Source of the DNA: an uncultured Prevotella sp.
Lineage (GTDB): Bacteria > Bacteroidota > Bacteroidia > Bacteroidales > Bacteroidaceae
DNA length: 64,000 nt
Reading direction: 5' to 3'
NCBI GenBank assembly: GCA_944319935.1
Contig: CALUFM010000005.1
Span: forward strand, 111,928 to 175,927
Each line of letters begins with the position of its first letter. The stretch's first letter is position 1. The notes beneath the pieces were generated by a model. That model was not told the DNA's origin. It ran no database searches and was given only the letters and a program-made list of their open reading frames with translations. Shown here piece after piece: positions 51,373 through 59,989 of this stretch. A program made the translations under genes and the position numbers.

Positions 51373-52521
51373 TTAAAGCTCGTCTTCATCAACGTCTTCA
51401 ATGTCGTCTTCGTCGATGAACTCTATCTCGTCTTCTCCCTCAACCCGCAGTTCCTCAGGCAGTGTGCCAAGGTCTTTGTCGCGATGCACAAGGGTGTCCT
51501 CGGCGGTTATTTCCTTCAGCTTGTTGCTTTCGCTGTTGAGTTCGCTCCAAAGCACGTCTTTCAGCTCGTTGAGGCCTTGCCCCGTGACGGCAGAGATGAA
51601 CACCACGGGGATGTCGGTCGGCGTGGTTGACTTGAGCATGTCGATTAGTTCGGCGTCGAGCAAGTCGCATTTCGTCACGGCGAGGACGCGGTGCTTGTCA
51701 AGCATTTCCGGGTTGAAGTTCTTCAGCTCGTTGAGCAGCACCTCGTATTCTTTCTTGATGTCGTCAGTATCGCCCGGCACCATGAACAGCAGCAGCGAGT
51801 TGCGCTCGATGTGGCGGAGGAAGCGCAGTCCTAACCCCTTGCCCTCGCTCGCCCCCTCGATAATGCCTGGGATGTCGGCCATCACGAACGATTGCTTGTC
51901 GTGGTAACTCACTATGCCGAGTGACGGTTCAAGCGTGGTGAACGGATAATTGGCAATCTTCGGGCGTGCGCTCGACAGCGCGGAGAGCAGCGTACTCTTG
52001 CCCGCGTTCGGAAAGCCGACGAGGCCTACGTCGGCGAGCAGTTTCAGTTCGAGTATCACGGTCTTTTCTTCCATCGGTTCGCCAGGCTGTGCGAAGCGCG
52101 GAGCTTGGTTGGTGGATGTGCGGAATTGGAAATTGCCCAATCCTCCACGTCCTCCTTTGAGCAGCAGGACTTCTTGCCCGTCGTATGTCACGTCACAGAT
52201 GTACTTGCCTGTTTCCGCGTCATACACTACCGTGCCGCACGGCACCTCTATATACACGTCCTTGCCGTCAGTGCCGTGGCACTTGTCCTTGCCGCCGTTG
52301 CCGCCATGCTCGGCGAACACGTGGCGTTGGTATTTCAAGTGCAGCAGTGTCCAGTAATTGTGGTTGCCGCGAAGGTACACGCTGCCACCCTTTCCGCCGT
52401 CGCCGCCGTCAGGCCCGCCGTTTGGTTGGTATTTCGCGCGGCGCAAGTGCATTGAGCCTTTGCCGCCCTTGCCTGAGCGGCAATATATCTTAACGTAGTC
52501 TACGAAATTGGATTCAGGCAT
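51373..52521 (-). CDS. obg: Obg family GTPase
   Basis: The start is the ATG at 52521 ([14 protein letters not shown]), the usual Obg opening; 18 codons upstream are not conserved. The 382 residues have the Gly-rich Obg fold ([20 protein letters not shown], then [13 protein letters not shown]). The G domain has G1 GFPNAGKST near residue 167, G3 [11 protein letters not shown]4 TKCDLL, and G5 ISAVTGQG. A short acidic tail ([13 protein letters not shown]) ends it. Obg takes part in late 50S assembly and stress signalling. It is upstream of pgeF and downstream of adk. Confidence 0.97.
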   Translation of the reverse strand: MPESNFVDYVKIYCRSGKGGKGSMHLRRAKYQPNGGPDGGDGGKGGSVYLRGNHNYWTLLHLKYQRHVFAEHGGNGGKDKCHGTDGKDVYIEVPCGTVVYDAETGKYICDVTYDGQEVLLLKGGRGGLGNFQFRTSTNQAPRFAQPGEPMEEKTVILELKLLADVGLVGFPNAGKSTLLSALSSARPKIANYPFTTLEPSLGIVSYHDKQSFVMADIPGIIEGASEGKGLGLRFLRHIERNSLLLFMVPGDTDDIKKEYEVLLNELKNFNPEMLDKHRVLAVTKCDLLDAELIDMLKSTTPTDIPVVFISAVTGQGLNELKDVLWSELNSESNKLKEITAEDTLVHRDKDLGTLPEELRVEGEDEIEFIDEDDIEDVDEDEL

Positions 52522-52556
52522 AGCTGTTTGATTAGGATTTTGTTGGAAATGAAAAG

Positions 52557-52650
52557 AAATAAGAGTTAAAGTCAAGAGCGAATATAATAGTGAGAATCTG
52601 GACTTGCACTCATCCTTTTTCGTCCTTAATCTTTAACTCTTAAATATTTA
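52557..52650. repeat. Word-type inverted repeat, TTAAGAATTAAGAG vocabulary, copy 6
   Basis: AATAAGAGTTAAAGTCAAG on the left and CTTAATCTTTAACTCTTAAA on the right form a looser version. It lies between obg and adk. Confidence 0.5.
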
Positions 52651-52653
52651 GGT

Positions 52654-53226
52654 TTAGATGTTGTCGATGACGCTGCAGATGTCGGCGAAAATACGGTCAA
52701 GTTCGCCGAGGCCGTTGATGTGGTGGTGCAGGTTCTCTTTCTTGTACCATTCTATCAATGGCGCGGTCTGGTTGTGGTACACGTCAAGGCGTTTCTTGAT
52801 AGTTTCCTCATTGTCGTCAGAGCGTCCGCATTCTTGTCCGCGCTTGATGAGGCGTGTCATGAGTTCGTTTTCCGGAACGTCAAGCTCAATCATCGCAGCC
52901 ACTTTGTGACCGCGCTCGTCAAGCATCTTTTTCAAAGCTTCAGCTTGTGGTATCGTGCGGGGAAATCCGTCAAATATGACACCCTTGTGTTCCTTGCCGA
53001 AGCTGTCGTAAACGCTCGCAAGGATGTCAATCATGAGTTCGTCGGGTATCAGTTGGCCTTTGTCGATGTATTGTTTGGCCGTTTTTCCGAGTTCTGTCTC
53101 GTTCTTGATTTCATTACGCAGTACGTCGCCAGTTGATATGTGGCCGAGACCGTACTTCTTAATCATCAAATCGCTTTGCGTGCCTTTCCCTGAACCGGGC
53201 GCGCCAAAAATAACAATGTTCTTCAT
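52654..53226 (-). CDS. adk: Adenylate kinase
   Basis: A 190-residue short-form enzyme without a zinc lid. The P-loop is GAPGSGKGT at residues 7-15. Next come GHISTGDVLRNEIKN (AMP site), GVIFDGFPRTIPQAEAL, and RLIKRGQECGRSDDNEETI in the lid. It interconverts 2 ADP with ATP and AMP. It is followed by obg and preceded by hpt on the same strand, a common Bacteroidales order hpt-adk-obg. Confidence 0.98.
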   Translation of the reverse strand: MKNIVIFGAPGSGKGTQSDLMIKKYGLGHISTGDVLRNEIKNETELGKTAKQYIDKGQLIPDELMIDILASVYDSFGKEHKGVIFDGFPRTIPQAEALKKMLDERGHKVAAMIELDVPENELMTRLIKRGQECGRSDDNEETIKKRLDVYHNQTAPLIEWYKKENLHHHINGLGELDRIFADICSVIDNI

Positions 53227-53271
53227 TATCCTAAAATATTAATAAAGAGTTGGATTTCTGGATTTTTGTTC

Positions 53272-53811
53272 TTATTCTTCCACCAACGAGTATATGTCGC
53301 GCAGGTTGCGTCCCTGCTGGTTGTAGTCCAAACCGTATCCTACTATAAAGTCGTTTGGGATTTCCATCGCCGCATATTCCACGTTCAAGTCAACAGTCAG
53401 TTTCTCGGGTTTTAGCAGAAGTGTGCAGATGTGTATTGAAGCGGGGTTGCGTGTGCCCAATGACTCGAGCATGCGCTTCATTGTCAGGCCTGATTCAACG
53501 ATGTCTTCCACGATTATCACGTTGCGTCCAGAAATGTCTTCGTTGATGCCAATCACTTCTTTTATTTTCCCGGTTGACATTGTTCCTTGGTAAGAAGCGA
53601 GCTTTACGAATGAAATCTCGCACGGTATGGTAATCATCCGCATGAGGTCGGCGGCGAATATGAACGAGCCGTTGAGTACGGCTAAGAAGAGAGGATTTTT
53701 CCCCACCATGTCTTTGTTTATTCGGTCGGCAACGGCTTTTACGCGTTCAAGAATATCCTTCTCAGGATACGCAATCTTGAAAGTCTTGTCGTGGATTTTT
53801 ACTGTTGACAT
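53272..53811 (-). CDS. hpt: Hypoxanthine phosphoribosyltransferase
   Basis: The start is the ATG at 53811 (MSTVKIHDKTFKIA); upstream codons are unconserved. The 179-residue protein has LAVLNGSFIFAADLMRMI, the PRPP-binding loop VIIVEDIVESGLTMKRML near residue 98, and IPNDFIVGYGLDYNQQGRN with the purine-binding residues. It salvages hypoxanthine and guanine to IMP and GMP. It lies upstream of adk on the same strand. Confidence 0.96.
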   Translation of the reverse strand: MSTVKIHDKTFKIAYPEKDILERVKAVADRINKDMVGKNPLFLAVLNGSFIFAADLMRMITIPCEISFVKLASYQGTMSTGKIKEVIGINEDISGRNVIIVEDIVESGLTMKRMLESLGTRNPASIHICTLLLKPEKLTVDLNVEYAAMEIPNDFIVGYGLDYNQQGRNLRDIYSLVEE

Positions 53812-53834
53812 AATGCTTTTTTGATATTTTGGCA

Positions 53835-53842
53835 CAAAATTA
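53835..53842 (-). promoter_or_regulatory. -7 element of hpt
   Basis: The minus strand reads TAATTTTG, 24 bases before the hpt ATG; it is divergent from nnrD. Confidence 0.6.
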
Positions 53843-53886
53843 CTAAAAATATGCGGATAATGGACAACTGATTTGTATTAATTTTG

Positions 53887-53894
53887 TATTTTTG
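53887..53894 (+). promoter_or_regulatory. -7 element directly abutting the nnrD start
   Basis: TATTTTTG is followed after five bases by the ATG at 53900. Initiation would fall at or next to the start codon, predicting a leaderless mRNA. Confidence 0.65.
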
Positions 53895-53899
53895 CACTG

Positions 53900-55417
53900 A
53901 TGAAGATTTTTACGAGCGCTCAAATTCATGAGCTTGACAAGTATACAATTGAACACGAGCCAATCAAGTCTATTGATTTGATGGAGCGTGCCGCCAAGGC
54001 TATTGCGCGTTCCATTATGGATACGTGGGGTAACGACATGTCTGTAGTTGTATTCGCCGGGCCGGGCAATAACGGCGGCGACGCCTTGGCCGTGGCGCGC
54101 TTGCTTGCTGAGCAGAGATATTCGGTGGTGGCGTATTTGTTCAATATCAATGGCCACTTGTCTGATGATTGTTCTGTCAACAAGCAGCGTGTGGCAGATT
54201 GCAAGGCTGTAAAAGATTTCATCGAGGTGTCCAACGAGTTTGACCCGCCGCATTTGGACAACAAGACCCTTGTCGTAGATGGTTTGTTTGGCTCTGGCTT
54301 GAACAAGCCCCTTGCCGGAGGCTTCGCGTCATTGGTGAAGTATATCAACCAGTCGTCTGCCACGGTTGTCAGCATCGATGTGCCGTCAGGTTTGATGACA
54401 GAAGACAACACTTACAATGTAAGGGCGAATATCATAAAGGCGGATGTCACGTTGACGTTGCAACAGAAAAAGTTGTCGTTCTTCTTCGCCGAAAACCAGA
54501 AATTCATAGGCAAGCTGCGTGTGCTTGACATACGCCTGAGCAAAGAGGGGATTGATGCAATCAAATCTCCTTACAGGGTGATTGAGGAGAAAGACTTGTA
54601 TCCGAGACTTTTGCATCGTGACGAGTTCTCCCATAAGGGCGACATGGGCAACGCCTTGATTGTGGCTGGCAGTTACGGCATGGCCGGCGCGGCCGTCCTT
54701 GCGACGAAAGCTTGTCTGAGGTGTGGTGCCGGCAAGGTGACAGTGTGTACGCCGCGGCGTAACAATGACATAATGCAGGTTTCCGTCCCCGAGGCTGTGA
54801 TGTGCCTTGACAAGGAAGAGACATATTTCTCCGAGGCGGTAGACACTGCCGACTTCGACGCGGTAGGCATAGGCCCTGGGCTTGGGCGGCTTGAGGCTTC
54901 GGCCATAGCATTAATCACGCAGATAAGGCGCACGCAAGCTCCGATAGTGGTCGATGCCGACGGCCTTAACATCCTTGCAAGCCATCGTGCGTGGCTGCAG
55001 CAATTGCCTAAAGGCATAATAATGACGCCGCACCCAAAGGAATTTGAGCGTCTGGCGGGTAATCGTTTTGGTGATAGCTTTGAACGGTTGAGCAGCGCAC
55101 GTGACATGGCGGAACACCTGCAAGCGTATATAATCCTCAAGGGTCATTACTCAGCCTTGTGCCTGCCTGACGGCAACATAATGTTCAACCCCACGGGCAA
55201 TGCCGGCATGGCTACTGCTGGAAGCGGTGATGTGCTTACAGGCATAATAACAGGCCTGTTGGCTCGTGGCTACAAGCAGGCTGACGCATGTATGTTGGGC
55301 ATGTATGTCCACGGGCTTGCCGGCGATTTGGCTGCAAAGGACTTGGGCATGGAATGCATGGTGGCCAGTGACATTATACGTTATTTGCCACAGGCGTTTA
55401 AGCGTTTGAGTGATTGA
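53900..55417 (+). CDS. nnrD: Bifunctional NAD(P)HX epimerase/dehydratase
   Basis: A 505-residue fusion. The N-terminal YjeF_N epimerase domain has MERAAKAIARSIM, VVVFAGPGNNGGDALAVARL near residue 53, and VVSIDVPSGLMTED. The C-terminal ADP-dependent dehydratase domain has GDMGNALIVAGSYGMAGAAV near residue 248, VDADGLNIL, and NAGMATAGSGDVLTGIITG. It repairs hydrated NADH and NADPH. Fused Nnr is the normal form in Bacteroidota. It is divergent from hpt and probably has no 5' leader. Confidence 0.96.
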   Translation: MKIFTSAQIHELDKYTIEHEPIKSIDLMERAAKAIARSIMDTWGNDMSVVVFAGPGNNGGDALAVARLLAEQRYSVVAYLFNINGHLSDDCSVNKQRVADCKAVKDFIEVSNEFDPPHLDNKTLVVDGLFGSGLNKPLAGGFASLVKYINQSSATVVSIDVPSGLMTEDNTYNVRANIIKADVTLTLQQKKLSFFFAENQKFIGKLRVLDIRLSKEGIDAIKSPYRVIEEKDLYPRLLHRDEFSHKGDMGNALIVAGSYGMAGAAVLATKACLRCGAGKVTVCTPRRNNDIMQVSVPEAVMCLDKEETYFSEAVDTADFDAVGIGPGLGRLEASAIALITQIRRTQAPIVVDADGLNILASHRAWLQQLPKGIIMTPHPKEFERLAGNRFGDSFERLSSARDMAEHLQAYIILKGHYSALCLPDGNIMFNPTGNAGMATAGSGDVLTGIITGLLARGYKQADACMLGMYVHGLAGDLAAKDLGMECMVASDIIRYLPQAFKRLSD

Positions 55418-55459
55418 CTTTGTTTCAGTTCTTAATATTCTTGATAAAATAGCAACAAC

Positions 55460-56521
55460 ATGAGAAACCTCGTTATCGCGCTCTTTTTACTGGTAGGCAG
55501 CTTCAATGTCGCTTTCGCGCAAAGGGGCAAAGCCGTGGCGGAAGGCACTGAATATTATCTTCCGCGTACGGAATTGCGTTTCACGGTTAAAATAGAAAAA
55601 ACCTCATATACACCTGGCGATTTCGCCATTTATGCCGAGAAATATCTCAAGATGAACGATGTGGAGATGACGCCTTCAGTGTCTTACCGCATATTGGGTT
55701 TGAATGTTAATTCCGTAGGCGAGCGTGACACTTCCAAATTTTATGTTCTTCCGACAGATTCAAAGCATAATATCGAGACTGTTGACTTGTCAGAAAGTGG
55801 AGTGCTGCTCGCCATAAACGCTAATCCCAAGCAGATTGAAGAGCCGGAACCTTTCAAACCGGCTCCCAAGCCAGCTCCGCTCAACCCGCGTGATTACATG
55901 AACGAGGACATCCTTTCGGCCGGAAGTTCGGCCAAGATGGCTGAACTTTGCGCTCTTGAGATATATGACATACGTGACAGCAAGAGCCTGTTGAGCAAGG
56001 GACAAGCTGATTTCATGCCAAAGGACGGCGAGCAGTTGCGTATAATGTTGAGGAATCTTGACATCCAGGAAGACGCTCTTACTCAGCTCTTCGCCGGTGT
56101 TACGGTCAAAGACACGATGGAGGCTGTTGTCAAGTTTGTGCCGGTAAAGCCTGTTAGCAAGATGTTGTTGTTCCGTTTTTCGAAGTGGATGGGCATAACC
56201 GATGCCGACGACCTTGGCGGCAATCCATATTACATAAGCGTGGAAGACAAGGGTGTCACCCCGTCAATCCAGGAAGACCTGCTTAGTAAGAAGAAAGCGA
56301 AAGACAACGGGGGCTTGTATGTGAACCTGCCGGGCAAGATACAGATAACCCTGCATGACGGCGACCGCCAGTGGGCGGCATACGAACTTTATGCTGCCCA
56401 GTTCGGCAACACTGTTGCGCTTGATGAAGATTTGTTTGGCAAGAAGCTGTTCACAAGCGTTGTCCTCAACCCCGTGACGGGTAATTTGGAGAGCATTGAG
56501 ATTGACAATGCCAAGAAATGA
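55460..56521 (+). CDS. DUF4831 family secreted protein
   Basis: A 353-residue protein with a signal peptide (NLVIALFLLVGSFNVAFAQ). Family-like segments are GTEYYLPRTELRFTVKIEKT, YTPGDFAIYAEKYLK, and ARIYDIRDSKSLLSKGQADF-type sequence (partial), followed by QLRIMLRNLDIQEDALTQLF. A Pro/Lys-rich hinge (FKPAPKPAPLNPRDYM) splits it near residue 135. The function is unknown; periplasm or outer membrane surface is likely. It lies 42 bases after nnrD and may be co-transcribed. Confidence 0.85.
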   Translation: MRNLVIALFLLVGSFNVAFAQRGKAVAEGTEYYLPRTELRFTVKIEKTSYTPGDFAIYAEKYLKMNDVEMTPSVSYRILGLNVNSVGERDTSKFYVLPTDSKHNIETVDLSESGVLLAINANPKQIEEPEPFKPAPKPAPLNPRDYMNEDILSAGSSAKMAELCALEIYDIRDSKSLLSKGQADFMPKDGEQLRIMLRNLDIQEDALTQLFAGVTVKDTMEAVVKFVPVKPVSKMLLFRFSKWMGITDADDLGGNPYYISVEDKGVTPSIQEDLLSKKKAKDNGGLYVNLPGKIQITLHDGDRQWAAYELYAAQFGNTVALDEDLFGKKLFTSVVLNPVTGNLESIEIDNAKK

Positions 56522-56652
56522 TTTTGCGGTTGCGGGTTATAGGGTCGTGAGCCTTTGCGGTTGGTAAGGTTGTAATATTGCAATCCAACCGCAAACTCTC
56601 TCCAACCTCACAACCTTATAACCTAAATAACATCAAACCTCATAACCACATA
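56522..56652. repeat. Word-type inverted repeat, GGTTATAGGGT/ACCTTATAACC vocabulary
   Basis: TTGCGGGTTATAGGGTCG and GGTTGGTAAGGTTGTAATA face CAACCTCACAACCTTATAAC and ACCTCATAACC. It lies between the DUF4831 and NigD-like genes. The remaining gap to 56750 shows nothing else. Confidence 0.6.
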
Positions 56653-56750
56653 CTGTTTTGTGAATAAAAATTAAAAGAGCCGCCTTGTGCGCAAGTTTCC
56701 CTTTCTTGTGTTGTTTTATTGTTGAAAGGGAAACAAAATAATATTAGGTT

Positions 56751-57503
56751 ATGAAAGCAATGAAGTCTCTTTTCGGGTTGGTCGCCGCCGTCATGTTGAT
56801 ATCATCTTTCAGCGCGTGCGACAATGACGATACATATATCTGGTATTACGACGCGGTGCCGAATGCTTTGGTCACCGTCAAGCCAGTTGACGGGGCTGGG
56901 TTTTACATGCAGCTCGATGACAGCACAACCCTGCATCCTGTCAACATGTCGGTTTCTCCCTATGGTGACAAGGAGGTAAGGGCTTTGGTCAATTATGCTT
57001 ATGTGAGGTCGGAGGAAAACGACTATGAAAAGCGTTCTTTCAAGGTCAATGTCAATTGGATTGACAGCATACTCACCAAGCCGGCTGTGCCTTATCCTGC
57101 TGACGGAGATGTGTCGGAATATGGCGAAGACCCCATCGAAATCGTGCGTGATTGGGTCAACATAGCCGAAGACGGTTATCTTACGTTGCGTTTCCGCACG
57201 CGTTGGGGTAATAACGGCGTGGTGCATTTCGTGAACTTGCTTACAGGTGTGAACCCTGACGACCCGTATGAGGTTGAGTTCAGGCACAACGCCTACGGCG
57301 ATGTCAACGGTACGCCTGGTGACGCTCTGGTTGCCTTCAGGTTGTCAGACTTGCCTGACACAAATGGGAAAACCGTCAAACTAACTTTAAAATACAAGTC
57401 TTTCAGCGGTGAGAAATCGATACGGTTTGATTATTGCAGCAGAAAGGCTACGGCGGCGGAAGCCACGTTTGAGCGTGCCCTCTGCTCGCCTCTTGTGAAA
57501 TGA
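56751..57503 (+). CDS. NigD-like lipoprotein
   Basis: A 250-residue protein with a lipoprotein signal; the lipid-modified residue is C23 in SSFSACDNDD. Downstream is the NigD-like beta-sandwich (GFYMQLDDSTTLHPVNM, VRALVNYAYVRSEEND, EDGYLTLRFRTRW, and VEFRHNAYGDVNGTPGDALV). The family is named after a gene near a Prevotella bacteriocin locus and is abundant in Bacteroidales; function is unknown. An alternative start is the ATG at 56760. It probably sits at the outer membrane. Confidence 0.85.
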   Translation: MKAMKSLFGLVAAVMLISSFSACDNDDTYIWYYDAVPNALVTVKPVDGAGFYMQLDDSTTLHPVNMSVSPYGDKEVRALVNYAYVRSEENDYEKRSFKVNVNWIDSILTKPAVPYPADGDVSEYGEDPIEIVRDWVNIAEDGYLTLRFRTRWGNNGVVHFVNLLTGVNPDDPYEVEFRHNAYGDVNGTPGDALVAFRLSDLPDTNGKTVKLTLKYKSFSGEKSIRFDYCSRKATAAEATFERALCSPLVK

Positions 57504-57607
57504 CATGATTGAAGCTGAGAGCTTGTGGTTGTAGGGTGGGGGATGCATGGCCTGTCTGTTTCCTTTCCCGCCCCAACCTCGGGCTTTTGGCATTCTTGAA
57601 ATATATA

Positions 57608-58168
57608 ATGGCTGTAAGCGGCGCGTATACGGAAAACGGTATTGCCAGCCTTGTCAAGCGTAAGGACGTTGTGGCGATGAAGGCTCTTTATGACAGGTAT
57701 TCGGGATACCTGGCTGCGGTCTGTGCGCGTTATGTAGATGACGAAGATGACCGCAAGGACATTCTTCAGGATTGTTTCATAAAGATATTCACGTCGCTCG
57801 ACAAGTTCGAGTACCGTGGTGAAGGCTCGTTGAAGGCTTGGATGTCAAGGGTCGTAGTGAATGAGTCGTTGCGCTTTTTGAAGAAAAACACGTCAAACAG
57901 TATAATTGATTATGAAGGCGAGCTGCCCGATGTGGTTGACGAGCCTGACGTTGAGGGCATTCCAGACGACGTTCTTAACGACCTTATATTGTCGTTGCCG
58001 CCAGGCTACAGGATGGTTCTCAACCTTTATGTATTTGAGCAGAAAAGCCACAAGGAAATAGGCAGGATGCTGAATATCGGCGAGAGTTCGTCGGCTTCGC
58101 AGTTTTCGCGTGCCAAGGCTCTGCTTGCCAAGCGTATAAAGGAATATAAGAGAAGAATGGACAAGTGA
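57608..58168 (+). CDS. ECF-type RNA polymerase sigma factor
   Basis: The start is the ATG at 57608 (MAVSGAYTENGIAS); the frame continues 33 codons upstream into a low-complexity gap. The 186 residues have region 2 (LYDRYSGYLAAVCARYVDD, RKDILQDCFIKIFTSLDKF, SLKAWMSRVVVNESLRFLK) and region 4 (LPPGYRMVLNLYVFEQKS, HKEIGRMLNIGESSSASQF). It is followed 88 bases later by a gene with a cytosolic N-terminus, one helix and a barrel-like C-terminus, probably its regulator. Confidence 0.93.
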   Translation: MAVSGAYTENGIASLVKRKDVVAMKALYDRYSGYLAAVCARYVDDEDDRKDILQDCFIKIFTSLDKFEYRGEGSLKAWMSRVVVNESLRFLKKNTSNSIIDYEGELPDVVDEPDVEGIPDDVLNDLILSLPPGYRMVLNLYVFEQKSHKEIGRMLNIGESSSASQFSRAKALLAKRIKEYKRRMDK

Positions 58169-58256
58169 AAATACGACAATTGGCGAATATACGGGTAAAG
58201 TGGGGGGATGTTGCCTGCCGTAGGTTTGTCTTTTGTCTGTTAAAAATATTATTGAT

Positions 58257-59495
58257 ATGGAAGAGCAATGGATTGATAAACTCAGGGAGCGGTTTGCCGA
58301 CAGGGCTACGCCTCCGCCTGACGGCCTTTGGGCTGACATCGAGGCCGCCATGCGCGCCAAGCGTAAGCGTGTACTTCTTTCGCCGCTGGTCTTCAGGCGT
58401 GCTGCGGCTGTTGCGGCGTGCGTCGCCGTAGTGGTTGGGGCGGGTTGGATGCTTTTCAGCCATGACAGCCAGGTGGTTTTGCCGTCGGCGTTGAGTGGCG
58501 GTTCTTCTGATGCGCCTGTTGCTGCCAGTGGAATGCGCCCTCGTGGTCAGGTGGTGTCTGAAGTGCGCAAGCTGCTTTACGGAGGGCGCGAAGCGATGGT
58601 AGTCAAGACTGACGTCATGCGTGACAGCGTTGTTCTTTCATCTGTTTCTGACGATGAGATTGTTGCCGGAGATGTTGCGGATACGGCGGCTGTCGGCGGC
58701 AAACAAGTGAATGATGGCGGCCGCCCTGCCTTACGGAGGGATTTGCCTGACGGCGATGGCCGCAGCCGTACTGCAGATGTTATGTTGGCTTCATCATCCC
58801 GTAGCTCCGGCCGGCATACGGGAGGCTTGTCTGTAGGCGTTTACGGTGCGGGGCTTGCGTCCCTCGGCGGTGGTTCAGGCATGGGTGGCGAGACGTTCAT
58901 GCCGTTCAACCTGCGTGAAGGGTCGATGCCATACAAAAACGCGATGGTTCTGTTGGCTTCGGGCGACAACAGCAGCGAGGTTAACGTAAAGCACCGTCAA
59001 CCCGTGAAGGTGGGCGCGTCAGTACGACTCAAGTTGTCACGCCGTTTGGGCTTGGAGACGGGTCTGAATTATTCTTATCACTCTTCTGACATTGCTTCGG
59101 GCGACGAAGAGGCTGGATATAAGACCGAGCAGAAACTCCATTTCATGGGTGTGCCGCTTGGCGTCAGCTATAGTGTATGGGGCAATGACCATCTTGACGT
59201 GTATGTTTCGGCTGGGGGTGAAGTCGAGTTTTGCGTTTCGGGCAAGTCGCATACAGAGTATGTTTCTGACGGCGCGGTTGTCAGGACGGCCGACGAAACC
59301 CTGCGTGACAGCCGTCCCCAGTGGTCGGTGAACGCCGCGGCCGGTGTGCAGTACAGCTTCAACGATGTGGTCGGCATTTACGCCGAGCCTGGTGTCAGTT
59401 ACTTTTTTGACAACGGCAGCGATGTCTGCACAATATACAAGGACAAGCCGCTCAACTTTAATCTTGACGTCGGCCTGAGGTTCACTATTAAATAG
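58257..59495 (+). CDS. Putative anti-sigma/outer-membrane beta-barrel-like protein
   Basis: The start is the ATG at 58257 (MEEQWIDKLRERFA); eight codons upstream have only a TTG. The 412 residues begin with about 40 cytosolic residues (ADRATPPPDGLWADIEAAM) and a helix (AAAVAACVAVVVGAGWMLF). A disordered region of about 140 residues comes next, followed by amphipathic strands (GASVRLKLSRRLGLETGLNY, HLDVYVSAGGEVEFCVSG, VGIYAEPGVSYFFDNG, LDVGLRFTIK). The cytosolic segment next to a sigma gene suggests anti-sigma function. The C-terminus resembles OMP_b-brl barrels. Confidence 0.75.
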   Translation: MEEQWIDKLRERFADRATPPPDGLWADIEAAMRAKRKRVLLSPLVFRRAAAVAACVAVVVGAGWMLFSHDSQVVLPSALSGGSSDAPVAASGMRPRGQVVSEVRKLLYGGREAMVVKTDVMRDSVVLSSVSDDEIVAGDVADTAAVGGKQVNDGGRPALRRDLPDGDGRSRTADVMLASSSRSSGRHTGGLSVGVYGAGLASLGGGSGMGGETFMPFNLREGSMPYKNAMVLLASGDNSSEVNVKHRQPVKVGASVRLKLSRRLGLETGLNYSYHSSDIASGDEEAGYKTEQKLHFMGVPLGVSYSVWGNDHLDVYVSAGGEVEFCVSGKSHTEYVSDGAVVRTADETLRDSRPQWSVNAAAGVQYSFNDVVGIYAEPGVSYFFDNGSDVCTIYKDKPLNFNLDVGLRFTIK

Positions 59496-59539
59496 TATGC
59501 CGACTTTTTGTGTAACTATCGTACTCTTAACTTGAGAAT

Positions 59540-59803
59540 ATGTTTACCGTAATCTGCCTGATGCTTTCAGGTGTCGTCGTTGGCTTTCTTTTGCGCCGCT
59601 GGCGTATGCCGTTTGTTTCTCGTGTCGTTACCGCCTTGGTGTGGGTACTTCTGTTCCTTTTGGGCGTTGAGGTTGGCGGCAATCCGCGTGTGGTAGGCAG
59701 TCTTGCCACCCTCGGCGTAGAGGCTTTGGTCTTGGCTCTGGCCGGAGTGGCAGGGTGCGCTGTGGCGTGTAAAATCCTTTTTAAGGATAAAAACGCACGT
59801 TGA
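59540..59803 (+). CDS. LysO-like transporter, small N-terminal part
   Basis: An 87-residue membrane protein beginning MFTVICLMLSGVVVGFLLRR. It has three helices (VTALVWVLLFLLGVEVGG, and LVLALAGVAGCAVACKIL). It resembles the first part of LysO/DUF340 lysine exporters, which is encoded separately from the main part in Bacteroidales. The second half starts 186 bases downstream. Whether the two are co-translated is not clear, because of the long AT-rich gap. Confidence 0.8.
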   Translation: MFTVICLMLSGVVVGFLLRRWRMPFVSRVVTALVWVLLFLLGVEVGGNPRVVGSLATLGVEALVLALAGVAGCAVACKILFKDKNAR

Positions 59804-59989
59804 CGGCGAAGTATGCGCGCATGCTTTTGTATAATTATATATAATAATGTCATATCCGATATGACAAGGAGTTTTTATGGCAATGCATTTATCCTCCACC
59901 TCCTGTTTGTATGTATTTAACCCAAATCGGTCATTAGACTTCACCCGTATTTCGTGCTGTTGTCCGTTGTTTTTATATGCATCTAACAG

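Noticed and set aside
59804..59989. Lysine riboswitch before the lysO main gene
   Set aside because: The gap is AT-rich with a short palindrome only; the conserved lysine-aptamer junction sequences are not visible.
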